Positions 1 through 6,184 of a stretch of 13,376 bases of DNA are shown here, in pieces. The stretch is from NCBI GenBank assembly GCA_030646595.1, contig JAUSKS010000163.1, positions 1 through 13,376 of the forward strand. The letters run 5' to 3'. This DNA is from Gallionellaceae bacterium (GTDB lineage: Bacteria; Pseudomonadota; Gammaproteobacteria; Burkholderiales; Gallionellaceae). The notes beneath the pieces were generated by a model. That model was not told where the DNA came from. It ran no database searches and saw only the letters and a list, made by a program, of their open reading frames with translations. The position numbers were made by a program, and so were the translations under genes. The stretch's first letter is position 1, and every line of letters starts with the position of its first letter.

Positions 1-421
1 TGAAAAAGCTTTTAAAGTTGGTGGTAGCTTCAAGACAGATATGTTCGCGGTCAATTTAGTAATTGAAAATACTACCGACACTGTTGCGTTGACTGGCTCA
101 GATACTAAAATCAGAAATATCTATGTGGCTGGCCAATACAACATCAGCAGCAGCGATGCTGTAAAAGTAGCTTTGACCAAGACAGGCGACATGAAAGTGG
201 CAGGAGTTACCAGTGCAAGCTCAGGCGCCAAGCAACTCACTGTGGGTTATGACCATATGATGAGCAAACGCACGACCGTGTATGCTCTGTATACAAAACT
301 GAGCAATAGCACAAATGGCACTTATGAGTTGACTGGCGCAGGTACCAGTGCAGCTGGCCTTGCCTCAACAGCCAATGCAAAACCTTCTGCCTTCTCAGTT
401 GGTATGAAGCACTCGTTCTAA
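1..421 (+). CDS. Outer-membrane porin, C-terminal fragment (5' end outside window)
   Basis: The frame is open from base 2, so the start lies upstream of the window; about 139 residues are visible before the TAA at 419-421. The segment shows the alternating polar/hydrophobic pattern of beta strands (for example KQLTVGYDHMMSKRTTVYALY) and ends in Phe (VGMKHSF). A C-terminal Phe is the usual outer-membrane beta-barrel assembly signal, and this ending is typical of the trimeric general-diffusion porins of Neisseria and Burkholderia type. The product should sit in the outer membrane and pass small solutes. A strong terminator follows, so it is the last gene of its transcript. The porin family call is firm; substrate preference cannot be read from the fragment. 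Confidence 0.85.
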   Translation, partial: EKAFKVGGSFKTDMFAVNLVIENTTDTVALTGSDTKIRNIYVAGQYNISSSDAVKVALTKTGDMKVAGVTSASSGAKQLTVGYDHMMSKRTTVYALYTKLSNSTNGTYELTGAGTSAAGLASTANAKPSAFSVGMKHSF

Positions 422-455
422 ATAACTGCCTCCGTCAGGAGGTGGGTTAGTTGTT

Positions 456-489
456 AAAACGGACACCTTAGGGTGTCCGTTTTTATTTT
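456..489 (+). terminator. Intrinsic terminator of the porin gene
   Basis: A perfect 9-bp stem, ACGGACACC (459-467) with GGTGTCCGT (472-480), closes a TTAG loop and is followed by TTTTATTTT. The A-run before the stem (456-458) extends pairing into the T tract. It lies 35 bp after the porin stop codon and isolates the porin transcript from the toxin-antitoxin promoter. Confidence 0.9.
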
Positions 490-508
490 CACTCAATAAC
501 CGCAACTA

Positions 509-537
509 TTGACGCCTGGTGGGATGATGGTTATAGT
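509..537 (+). promoter_or_regulatory. Sigma-70 promoter of the toxin-antitoxin operon
   Basis: TTGACG (509-514) and TATAGT (532-537) are separated by exactly 17 bp, a close match to the sigma-70 consensus. The antitoxin start codon lies about 35 bp downstream with GAGG at 562-565 as ribosome binding site. ACTAT (505-509) and ATAGT (533-537) form a short dyad across the promoter; it could be part of an antitoxin operator, but five base pairs is weak evidence. Confidence 0.7.
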
Positions 538-572
538 GAGTTACAAATACAACTACATAATGAGGTACTGAA

Positions 573-809
573 ATGACTACAGTGTCACTGCGATTACCAG
601 ACAACTTGCTGAAAGAGGCTGAAAGTGGTGCCAAGGTTCTGCACATTCCGCGCGCTGAATATATCCGACGCGCCATTGCCGCAATGAATCATGAAATGCT
701 GGCGCAAAAACGGCGGGAGCATCTAATAAAGGCTGCACGGCGCGTTAGCGCCGAAAGCATGAGAGTAAATGCGGAGTTTGATGCAATAGAGAGCGATCCC
801 AGTGCTTAA
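573..809 (+). CDS. Ribbon-helix-helix antitoxin of a MazEF/PemIK-like pair
   Basis: A 78-residue protein. Residues 2-40 look like a ribbon-helix-helix DNA-binding domain: a short strand (TTVSLRLP), then two helices with the spacing seen in CopG/MetJ-type repressors (NLLKEAESGAKVLHIPRAEYIRRAIAAM). The charged tail (about 41-78) is where antitoxins of this class usually wrap the toxin. It starts at ATG 573 with GAGG seven bases upstream and its stop overlaps the toxin start by 8 bp, so the two are translationally coupled. By analogy it neutralises the toxin at 802-1143 and represses their shared promoter. The TA role is inferred mainly from the partner gene; the fold call rests on the pattern. 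Confidence 0.8.
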   Translation: MTTVSLRLPDNLLKEAESGAKVLHIPRAEYIRRAIAAMNHEMLAQKRREHLIKAARRVSAESMRVNAEFDAIESDPSA

Positions 810-1143
810 GCAAGGAGAAATCTGGCTCGCCAACCTCAATCCCGGCAAAGGTAGCGAACCCGGCAAAAACCGTCCAGTACTGATCATACAAGGCCCGGCA
901 TTATTGGATGCTGGACACCCTTCAACCCTTATTATCCCTTTAACAACAAAGTTGATCGAGAATGCAGAACCGTTGCGCATTCGGGTTGCTGCACATGGGC
1001 GGCTGAAACACGATTCCGATTTGCTGATTGATCAAATGCGAGCGATTGATAATCGCCGGTTGACTGAAGGTCCGCTCACGCAGTGCGACCAACAATTCAT
1101 GATGCGCGTTTACAGCGCAATTCGTGATATTTTGGAAATGTAA
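802..1143 (+). CDS. MazF/PemK-family endoribonuclease toxin
   Basis: A 113-residue protein beginning at GTG 802, inside the last codons of the antitoxin gene. It carries the MazF/PemK hallmarks: an N-terminal GEIWLANLNPGKGSEPGKNRPVLII block with the conserved Arg-Pro of the active-site loop, the central IIPLTT strand with a catalytic-type Thr, and DLLIDQMRAID. Length and motif order match the family (about 110 residues). Members cut mRNA, often at short sequence motifs, and stop growth when freed from the antitoxin. The cleavage motif cannot be predicted here. The gene ends 9 bp before the 3' end of the convergent trpC, with no terminator visible between them. Confidence 0.9.
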   Translation: MLKQGEIWLANLNPGKGSEPGKNRPVLIIQGPALLDAGHPSTLIIPLTTKLIENAEPLRIRVAAHGRLKHDSDLLIDQMRAIDNRRLTEGPLTQCDQQFMMRVYSAIRDILEM

Positions 1144-1152
1144 CGTTACGCT

Positions 1153-2526
1153 CTAGCAAAGTGCAAACACGCGCGCCAACTCCATCCCCGCATCATCTGC
1201 GCGCATGAAGGCTTCACCCACCAGGAAAGTATGTACCCCGCTAGCGCGCATCCGTTGCACATCTTCTGCCTGCACAATGCCGCTTTCAGTTATCACGATG
1301 CGCTCTGGCGGAATGCGCGGCAGCAAATCCAGCGTAGTTTGCAGGCTGACTTCGAAGGTGCGCAAGTTGCGGTTGTTGATGCCGATGAGCGGGGTTTGCA
1401 ATTGCAGGGCGATTTGCAGTTCGTCTGCATCATGCACTTCTACTAATACCGCCATGCCGAGACTGTGCGCTAACGATTCCAGTTCATGTAGGGAAGCGAG
1501 ATTGAATTGTATGTCTTCTTCCTTACCCTCTCCCCTAGCCCCGGCCCCTCGCTTCGCTCTCCCCAAGGGAGAGGGGAAAACAACATGGCTGCGGCTCAAC
1601 TCCCCTCCCCCTTGGGGGGAGGGGTTGGGGGAGAGGGTGTTGTATATATGTTCCAGAACGGCATCGAATTCACCCAGCACTTCGTTGTTCCAGAATCTCA
1701 ACACGCGATAACCGTGCTCGGCAAACCAAGCGTCGCGCTGAGTATCGCGGTGAGATTCTGCGTGTTGCCCACCATCAATTTCGATGACCAGGCGAGCATC
1801 ATGGCATATGAAATCGGCGATATAGTTTCCCAGCGGTTCTTGGCGACGAAATTTCCAGCCTGCAAATCGCTGGGCGCGCAGTTCACCCCATAATTTTTGT
1901 TCCGCATCCGTCATGTTTTTTCGAAGTTCGCGGGCGAAGGGCAAGTGTTCTTGGGTGTATAGGTAGCGACCTGTTTTTTCTGCGGGGCGGGGGGTAGGCA
2001 CCCTCTCCCTAACCCTCTCCCCGAGGGAGAGGGGATAGCTACCCTCTCCCTTGGGGAGAGGGGTTGGGGGAGAGGGTAGTTTGAACGCTGCGACAATCAG
2101 CAATATGCAGTCTGCTCCCATCGCCCGTGCTTGATAAATTTGGTAAGCATCCACCATGAAGTCCTTGCGCAGGACGGGCAGGGTGCAGGCGGCGCGGGCG
2201 TGTTGTAAATAGTCGGCACTGCCCTGGAAAAATTGTTCATCAGTTAGCACTGACAAGCATGCTGCGCCATGCTGGGCATAGCTGGCTGCAATTTCTGCGG
2301 GACGGAAATCAGCGCGCAGCACGCCTTTGCTGGGGCTGGCCTTTTTGATTTCGGCGATGACGGCGGGCTGGTCTGCCGCAATTTTATTGCGGATGGCTGC
2401 GACGAAATCACGCACGGGCATCGCCTGTTCCGCCTCGGCACGTATCTGCGCCAGCGGCTTGATAGCCTGCGCAGCCGCTATTTCTTGCGCTTTGACGGTT
2501 AGAATTTTTTGCAGAATGTCGGACAT
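1153..2526 (-). CDS. trpC: Indole-3-glycerol phosphate synthase carrying an in-frame inserted DUF559 nuclease-like domain
   Basis: TrpC closes carboxyphenylamino-deoxyribulose phosphate to indole-3-glycerol phosphate in tryptophan synthesis. The host enzyme is complete in two parts, residues 1-148 and 342-457, together 264 residues, which is the normal family length. Conserved active-site segments are present: EIKKASPSKG (Glu59, Lys61), RKDF (Lys121), VEVH (Glu363), INNRNL (Asn385) and ITESG (Glu414, Ser415). Residues 149-341 are foreign: low-complexity PSPPTPLPKGEG-like ends around a DUF559 domain (about 187-298), with PD-(D/E)XK-like residues Asp238, Glu249, Asp251 and GGQH. The insert lies between strand beta4 (CILLIVAA) and helix alpha4 (SLHELESLAHSLG), on the catalytic face of the (beta/alpha)8 barrel. 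No frameshift or stop is present. trpC stands alone here, divergent from proA, rather than in a trpEGDC operon. Whether the fusion is active is unknown. Confidence 0.93.
   Translation of the reverse strand: MSDILQKILTVKAQEIAAAQAIKPLAQIRAEAEQAMPVRDFVAAIRNKIAADQPAVIAEIKKASPSKGVLRADFRPAEIAASYAQHGAACLSVLTDEQFFQGSADYLQHARAACTLPVLRKDFMVDAYQIYQARAMGADCILLIVAAFKLPSPPTPLPKGEGSYPLSLGERVRERVPTPRPAEKTGRYLYTQEHLPFARELRKNMTDAEQKLWGELRAQRFAGWKFRRQEPLGNYIADFICHDARLVIEIDGGQHAESHRDTQRDAWFAEHGYRVLRFWNNEVLGEFDAVLEHIYNTLSPNPSPQGGGELSRSHVVFPSPLGRAKRGAGARGEGKEEDIQFNLASLHELESLAHSLGMAVLVEVHDADELQIALQLQTPLIGINNRNLRTFEVSLQTTLDLLPRIPPERIVITESGIVQAEDVQRMRASGVHTFLVGEAFMRADDAGMELARVFALC
1524..1641. repeat. Inverted pair of CCCTCTCCC-family palindromes (left flank of DUF559 element)
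   Basis: Copy A (1524-1576, plus orientation) begins TACCCTCTCCCCTAGCCCC and ends CCCCAAGGGAGAGGGG. Copy B (about 1600-1641, opposite orientation) ends GGGGTTGGGGGAGAGGGT. They face each other across about 25 bp. Read in the trpC frame they encode low-complexity Pro/Ser/Gly/Arg stretches (NPSPQGGGELS and FPSPLGRAKRGAGARGEG). Copy A carries an extra segment (GGCCCCTCGCTTCG) compared with the other copies. Confidence 0.85.
2000..2079. repeat. Inverted pair of CCCTCTCCC-family palindromes (right flank of DUF559 element)
   Basis: Copy C (2000-2035) reads ACCCTCTCCCTAACCC followed by CTCTCCCCGAGGGAGAGGGG. Copy D (2040-2078, opposite orientation) runs from TACCCTCTCCCTTGGGG to TTGGGGGAGAGGGTA. The arrangement mirrors the pair at 1524-1641, so the nuclease part is bracketed by two head-to-head pairs. 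In the trpC frame they encode PSPPTPLPKGEG and YPLSLGERVRERV. Confidence 0.85.
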
Positions 2527-2547
2527 AAGGGGACTCGTTTACACAAG

Positions 2548-2586
2548 GCGCGCATTTTAACACCCCGCTTGCGGTAAAATGCGCGC
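2548..2586. promoter_or_regulatory. 12-bp dyad with symmetric TAAAAT boxes between trpC and proA
   Basis: GCGCGCATTTTA (2548-2559) and TAAAATGCGCGC (2575-2586) are perfect inverted repeats with a 15-bp spacer, centred in the 105-bp gap between the divergent genes. Each arm offers a TAAAAT that could serve as a -10 box, reading right towards proA and left towards trpC. No convincing -35 is visible at the proper distance for either. It may be a shared divergent promoter, an operator or an mRNA hairpin; the dyad itself is certain, its role is not. Confidence 0.5.
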
Positions 2587-2631
2587 TTACGCGTCAGTGC
2601 TTCGTTTTTGATCGCGCAATAGGAGCTTGCC

Positions 2632-3891
2632 ATGAAAGACATTAAAACCTATATGCAACAAATCGGGCAGCAAGCCCGCGATGCTTCGCGCTTGATGGCG
2701 CTGGCCAACACTGCCGTGAAAAATACGGCGTTGGAAAATATTGCCGCCGCCATTTTGCATAACCGCGCGCAACTCCTCGCGGCCAATGCCAAAGATGTCG
2801 CTGCTGCACGCAATAACGAACTGGATGAGGCGCAGATAGACCGGCTGACCCTGACCGAAAAAAGCCTGCGCAGCATGGCCGAAGGTCTGTTGCAAATTGC
2901 TACCTTGCCCGACCTCATTGGCGAAATAACGGAATTGAAATACCGTCCTTCCGGTATCCAGGTTGGCAAGATGCGTGTGCCATTGGGGGTGATCGGCATC
3001 ATTTATGAATCGCGCCCCAATGTCACGGCAGATGCTGCCGGGCTATGTCTGAAATCGGGCAATGCCGCCATTTTGCGCGGTGGCTCGGAGGCCATACATT
3101 CCAATCAGGCGATTGCCGCCTGTGTGCATCAAGGGCTGCGCGAGGCAGGCTTGCCAGAAACCGCAGTGCAAGTTATCGCCACGACTGACCGCGCTGCGGT
3201 AGGCGAGCTGATTACCATGCCGGAGTATGTGGATGTGATCGTGCCACGCGGCGGCAAGAGTTTGATTGCGCGCATTGCGAGTGAGGCCAAGGTGCCAGTC
3301 ATCAAGCATCTGGACGGCATTTGCCATGTATATATAGATGACGAAGCCGATCTGGACAAGGCTATCCGTATCGCGGATAACGCCAAGACCCAGCGCTATG
3401 GTGTATGCAACACCATGGAAACTCTGCTGGTGGCACAAGGCGTGGCTGCTGCCGTGCTGCCCAAACTATGCCAGATTTATCTGGACAAGGGTGTGGAACT
3501 GCGCGGCGATGAAGCGGCATGCAAACTGGTCAAGCAGATGAATCCGGCAACCGAGAAAGACTGGCGCACCGAATATCTGGCGCCCATTTTAAGTGTGCGC
3601 GTGGTGGCTGATTTAAATGAAGCCATTGCTCATATTAATACGTACAGTTCGCAACATACCGACAGCATCGTGACCGAAAATCACACACGGGCCATGCGCT
3701 TTTTGCGCGAGGTGGATTCCAGTTCGGTGATGGTAAATGCTTCGACTCGCTTCGCCGATGGCTTTGAATATGGGCTGGGTGCGGAGATCGGTATTTCCAC
3801 AGACAAAATACATGCGCGCGGCCCGGTGGGGCTGGAAGGATTGACCTCGCAGAAATTTATTGTGCTGGGTAGCGGGCAGATCAGAACTTAA
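2632..3891 (+). CDS. proA: Gamma-glutamyl phosphate reductase (glutamate-5-semialdehyde dehydrogenase)
   Basis: ProA reduces gamma-glutamyl phosphate to glutamate-5-semialdehyde with NADPH, the second step of proline synthesis in the cytoplasm. The protein has 419 residues, the usual length. Visible landmarks are the N-terminal [19 protein letters not shown] block, the nucleotide-binding and core segments [12 protein letters not shown] and [11 protein letters not shown], the catalytic cysteine in [10 protein letters not shown] (Cys259), and the C-terminal [15 protein letters not shown] and [13 protein letters not shown] motifs. The ATG at 2632 is supported by AGGAG at 2621-2625. proB is not adjacent. 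lpdA follows 67 bp downstream on the same strand, separated by a double hairpin. Nothing in the reading frame is damaged. Confidence 0.96.
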   Translation: MKDIKTYMQQIGQQARDASRLMALANTAVKNTALENIAAAILHNRAQLLAANAKDVAAARNNELDEAQIDRLTLTEKSLRSMAEGLLQIATLPDLIGEITELKYRPSGIQVGKMRVPLGVIGIIYESRPNVTADAAGLCLKSGNAAILRGGSEAIHSNQAIAACVHQGLREAGLPETAVQVIATTDRAAVGELITMPEYVDVIVPRGGKSLIARIASEAKVPVIKHLDGICHVYIDDEADLDKAIRIADNAKTQRYGVCNTMETLLVAQGVAAAVLPKLCQIYLDKGVELRGDEAACKLVKQMNPATEKDWRTEYLAPILSVRVVADLNEAIAHINTYSSQHTDSIVTENHTRAMRFLREVDSSSVMVNASTRFADGFEYGLGAEIGISTDKIHARGPVGLEGLTSQKFIVLGSGQIRT

Positions 3892-3893
3892 GC

Positions 3894-3941
3894 AGGCGCG
3901 CGGACGTCTCGTCCGCAATGCGGGCAGGATGCCCGCGATCC
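3894..3941. repeat. REP-like double hairpin between proA and lpdA
   Basis: Two perfect 7-bp hairpins stand side by side: GCGGACG-tct-CGTCCGC (3900-3916) and GCGGGCA-gga-TGCCCGC (3920-3936). The segment fills most of the 67-bp gap. It could slow polymerase, stabilise the upstream mRNA end or act as a weak terminator, but no T-tract follows either hairpin. I recognise this kind of GC-rich paired hairpin as a dispersed intergenic repeat in proteobacteria; its genome copy number cannot be seen from one copy. Confidence 0.7.
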
Positions 3942-3958
3942 ATTTCAAGAAAGAAAAA

Positions 3959-5737
3959 ATGAGCACAATTATTTCCGTTACCGTGCCGGATCTCGGCGAT
4001 TTTAAAAATATTCCCATCATCGAAGTGCTGGTTAAAGCAGGCGACACAGTCACAGCCGAGCAGCCGCTGATCACGCTGGAAACCGACAAGGCCACCGTGG
4101 ATGTACCTGCGCCTGCCGCTGGTGTGGTGCAGGAACTCAAAGTTAAAGTGGGCGACAAGGTCAGTCAGGGTAGTGTGATTTTGATGCTGGATAGCGAGGA
4201 TCGAGGATCGGGGATCGAGGAACGAGTAAAGCCGGTTGTCGTTGAGGATAAAGGGACAAAGGAAAAATCTGCTGCACCCAACCCTCAATCCTCAATCCCC
4301 GATCCTCGATCCTTCCCCAAAGGGGACCTCCATGCCGAAGTCGTCGTTCTCGGTGCCGGACCTGGTGGCTACACCGCTGCTTTTCGCGCGGCTGATTTGG
4401 GCAAGCAGGTGATATTGATCGAACGCTATGCCAGTCTGGGCGGCGTGTGTCTGAATGTAGGTTGCATTCCTTCCAAAGCCCTGCTGCATGTGGCCAAGGT
4501 CATTAGCGAAGCAGATGACGTGGCGCAGCATGGTGTGACTTTCAGCAAACCTAAAATTGATCTGGACAAAATTCGCAACTGGAAAGAAAGCGTCATTGCC
4601 AAGCTCACGGGTGGATTGACGGTGCTGGCCAAACAGCGCAAGGTGCAAGTGGTGTATGGCGTGGCAAAATTTACTTCGCCCCACAGTCTGGTAGTGGAAA
4701 CCAAAGAGGGCAGTAAGACTATCAGTTTTGATCACGCCATCATCGCGGCAGGCTCCAGCGTGGCGCGTATTCCTGGTTTTCCCTACGATGATCCGCGTCT
4801 GCTGGATTCCACCAGCGCACTGCAATTGCAAGATGTGCCCAAACGCTTGCTGATTATCGGCGGCGGCATCATTGGTCTGGAAATGGCGACGGTATATGAC
4901 GCACTCGGCTCTAAAATTTCCGTGGTGGAATTGGCGGATGGATTGATTCCCGGCGCGGATCGCGACCTCGTGCGCCCCTTGCACAAGCGCATACAAAAAC
5001 GCTATGAGGCTATTTATCTAAAAACAAAAGTCAGCCAAATTGAAGCACTAAAGGAAGGATTGCAAGTGACCTTTGTCGGCGACAATGCACCCGCGCCACA
5101 ATTATTTGATCGTGTACTGCTGGCCGTAGGTCGCCGTCCCAATGGTCGCGACATCGGCGCAGATGCCGCAGGGGTAACGGTCAACGAACGCGGCTTCATC
5201 CCGGTGGATAAACAGCAGCGCAGCAACGTGCAGCACATTTACGCCATCGGCGATATTGTCGGCGATCCCATGCTGGCACATAAGGCCACGCATGAAGGCA
5301 AAGTGGCAGCAGAAGTGATTGCCGGACACAAGGCCAGCTTCGATGCGCTGACCATTCCTTCCGTCGCTTACACTGACCCTGAAATTTCCTGGATGGGCTT
5401 GACCGAAACCCAAGCCAAAGCGCAGAACATCCCCTACGAAAAAGCCAGCTTCCCCTGGGCAGCCAGTGGCCGCGCGTTATCTATGGCGCGCGAGGAAGGA
5501 CTCAGCAAGCTGCTGTATGACCCACAGACCAAGCGCATCCTGGGGGCAGGCATAGTGGGCAGCAACGCTGGCGAACTCATCGCTGAAACCGTGCTGGCGC
5601 TGGAAATGGGCGCAGATATGGAAGATATTGGATTGACCATACACCCGCATCCCACGCTCTCGGAAACGGTAGCCTTTGCGGCAGAAATTGCTGAGGGGAA
5701 TATTACCGATTTATATATGCCGAAGAAAAAATCTTAA
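3959..5737 (+). CDS. lpdA: Dihydrolipoamide dehydrogenase (E3) with N-terminal lipoyl domain
   Basis: E3 reoxidises dihydrolipoamide with FAD and NAD+ for the 2-oxoacid dehydrogenase complexes, and as the L protein of the glycine cleavage system. From ATG 3959 it has 592 residues. Residues 3-77 form a biotinyl/lipoyl domain with attachment Lys44 in ETDKATVD. Residues 80-119 are a repeat-encoded linker. The E3 part follows: FAD-binding LGAGPGGYTAA, redox disulfide Cys164/Cys169 in GGVCLNVGCIPSK, NAD site IIGGGIIGLEMA, second FAD site YAIGDIVG, and the C-terminal His-Glu pair in HPHPTLSE. A lipoyl domain fused to E3 is usual for the pyruvate dehydrogenase E3 of betaproteobacteria, but aceE and aceF are not in view. 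The frame is open up to 3860, but that would run through the double hairpin and overlap proA; homology starts at MSTIISVTVPDLG. Confidence 0.95.
   Translation: MSTIISVTVPDLGDFKNIPIIEVLVKAGDTVTAEQPLITLETDKATVDVPAPAAGVVQELKVKVGDKVSQGSVILMLDSEDRGSGIEERVKPVVVEDKGTKEKSAAPNPQSSIPDPRSFPKGDLHAEVVVLGAGPGGYTAAFRAADLGKQVILIERYASLGGVCLNVGCIPSKALLHVAKVISEADDVAQHGVTFSKPKIDLDKIRNWKESVIAKLTGGLTVLAKQRKVQVVYGVAKFTSPHSLVVETKEGSKTISFDHAIIAAGSSVARIPGFPYDDPRLLDSTSALQLQDVPKRLLIIGGGIIGLEMATVYDALGSKISVVELADGLIPGADRDLVRPLHKRIQKRYEAIYLKTKVSQIEALKEGLQVTFVGDNAPAPQLFDRVLLAVGRRPNGRDIGADAAGVTVNERGFIPVDKQQRSNVQHIYAIGDIVGDPMLAHKATHEGKVAAEVIAGHKASFDALTIPSVAYTDPEISWMGLTETQAKAQNIPYEKASFPWAASGRALSMAREEGLSKLLYDPQTKRILGAGIVGSNAGELIAETVLALEMGADMEDIGLTIHPHPTLSETVAFAAEIAEGNITDLYMPKKKS
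4197..4313. repeat. GGATCGAGG-type inverted repeat forming the in-frame linker of lpdA
   Basis: The left arm (4197-4221) and right arm (4289-4313) are 25-bp inverted copies with one mismatch; each starts or ends as AGGATCGAGG / CCTCGATCCT. The whole unit is 117 bp, exactly 39 codons, and encodes the hinge between the lipoyl and E3 domains, starting EDRGSGIEER and ending SSIPDPRSF. Related lpdA genes usually have an Ala/Pro-rich linker here. A second member of the family lies at 10437-10520. Confidence 0.85.
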
Positions 5738-5749
5738 GCCGTCATTCCG

Positions 5750-6166
5750 GTGTTCACCCAATTTCTCACCAACGATCTCAGCCTGTGCGGATTATTTATT
5801 TCCAGCTTTCTTGCGGCCACCTTATTACCTGGCGGCTCGGAAATCATTTTAATCGGAGTGCTTAAACTTCATCCTGAATTATCCTGGCCTGCTCTGTTGC
5901 TGGGTACATTGGGAAATACCCTGGGTGGTATGGTGACCTTGGTCATGGGTCGGATGCTGCCGCCTACGCAGCAACTCAAGCATGTGGAAAAAGTACGGCG
6001 CTATGGTACGCCCTTGCTGTTGCTGGCCTGGGTTCCCCTTATGGGTGATGCGCTATGTCTGGTAGCGGGTTGGTTACGCCTGAATCCCTGGTACGCCATG
6101 CTGTTTATGGCGCTGGGAAAATTTATGCGCTATGCGCTGATAGTGGTGGCGACAACATCAATATAG
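5750..6166 (+). CDS. YqaA/DedA-like small integral membrane protein
   Basis: A 138-residue hydrophobic protein with about four membrane segments (roughly 10-42, 47-67, 86-108 and 113-136). The motif FLAATLLPGGSEIIL near the N-terminus, the glycine-rich GTLGNTLGGMV in the second segment and the late WYAMLFMALGKFMRYALI match the YqaA branch of the DedA/VTT-type membrane proteins. Its transport or lipid role is not established for this branch. It starts at GTG 5750, 12 bp after lpdA, without a clear ribosome binding site; no closer ATG fits, since the next Met is deep in the second helix. It is probably co-transcribed with lpdA and converges on the YebC-family gene 18 bp away. Confidence 0.75.
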   Translation: MFTQFLTNDLSLCGLFISSFLAATLLPGGSEIILIGVLKLHPELSWPALLLGTLGNTLGGMVTLVMGRMLPPTQQLKHVEKVRRYGTPLLLLAWVPLMGDALCLVAGWLRLNPWYAMLFMALGKFMRYALIVVATTSI

Positions 6167-6184
6167 TCAGCTACATCATGGCCC

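Larger units (their letters stand above)
1507..2080 (-). mobile_element. 574-bp repeat-flanked DUF559 element inserted in trpC with 5-bp target duplication
   Basis: TTGAA occurs at both edges of the foreign segment (1502-1506 and 2081-2085). Removing 574 bp plus one TTGAA restores an ungapped TrpC reading LIVAAFNLASLHELES, which aligns with the family without gain or loss. 574 plus 5 is 579 bp, exactly 193 codons, so the host frame is kept. Paired inverted CCCTCTCCC-type repeats sit at both ends (1524-1641 and 2000-2079), with the nuclease-like coding part between them in the same frame and strand as trpC. No transposase is encoded. The nuclease part has no in-frame ATG before Met205 of the fusion, which already lies inside the domain; only GTG or TTG codons precede it. 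Caveat: 16-17 bases at the left edge (from 1507) lie between the duplication and the first repeat and have no counterpart at the right edge. Confidence 0.75.

Noticed and set aside
1205..1893. Plus-strand open frames opposite trpC as separate genes
   Set aside because: They mirror the minus-strand coding sequence and the repeats, match no family I recognise, and have no ribosome binding sites.
1507..2080. Intein in TrpC
   Set aside because: The junctions lack the Cys/Ser first residue, the His-Asn end and the Cys/Ser/Thr after it that splicing needs, and the ends are repeat-encoded low complexity. A self-splicing intron also looks unlikely because the whole block is continuous coding sequence; folding was not computed.
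1153..2526. trpC as a pseudogene broken by an insertion
   Set aside because: The frame is open from start to stop, the insertion is a whole number of codons, and all recognised active-site residues of both host segments are present. Function is unproven, but nothing shows decay.
3860..3958. Longer lpdA starting at 3860
   Set aside because: It would overlap proA and translate the double hairpin (RLVRNAGRMPAI). Homology to lipoyl-E3 proteins begins at MSTIISVTVPDLG (3959).
4197..4313. GGATCGAGG repeats as a CRISPR or tandem array
   Set aside because: There are only two inverted arms around a single centre, with no regular spacers and no cas genes; they fit a palindromic dispersed element.
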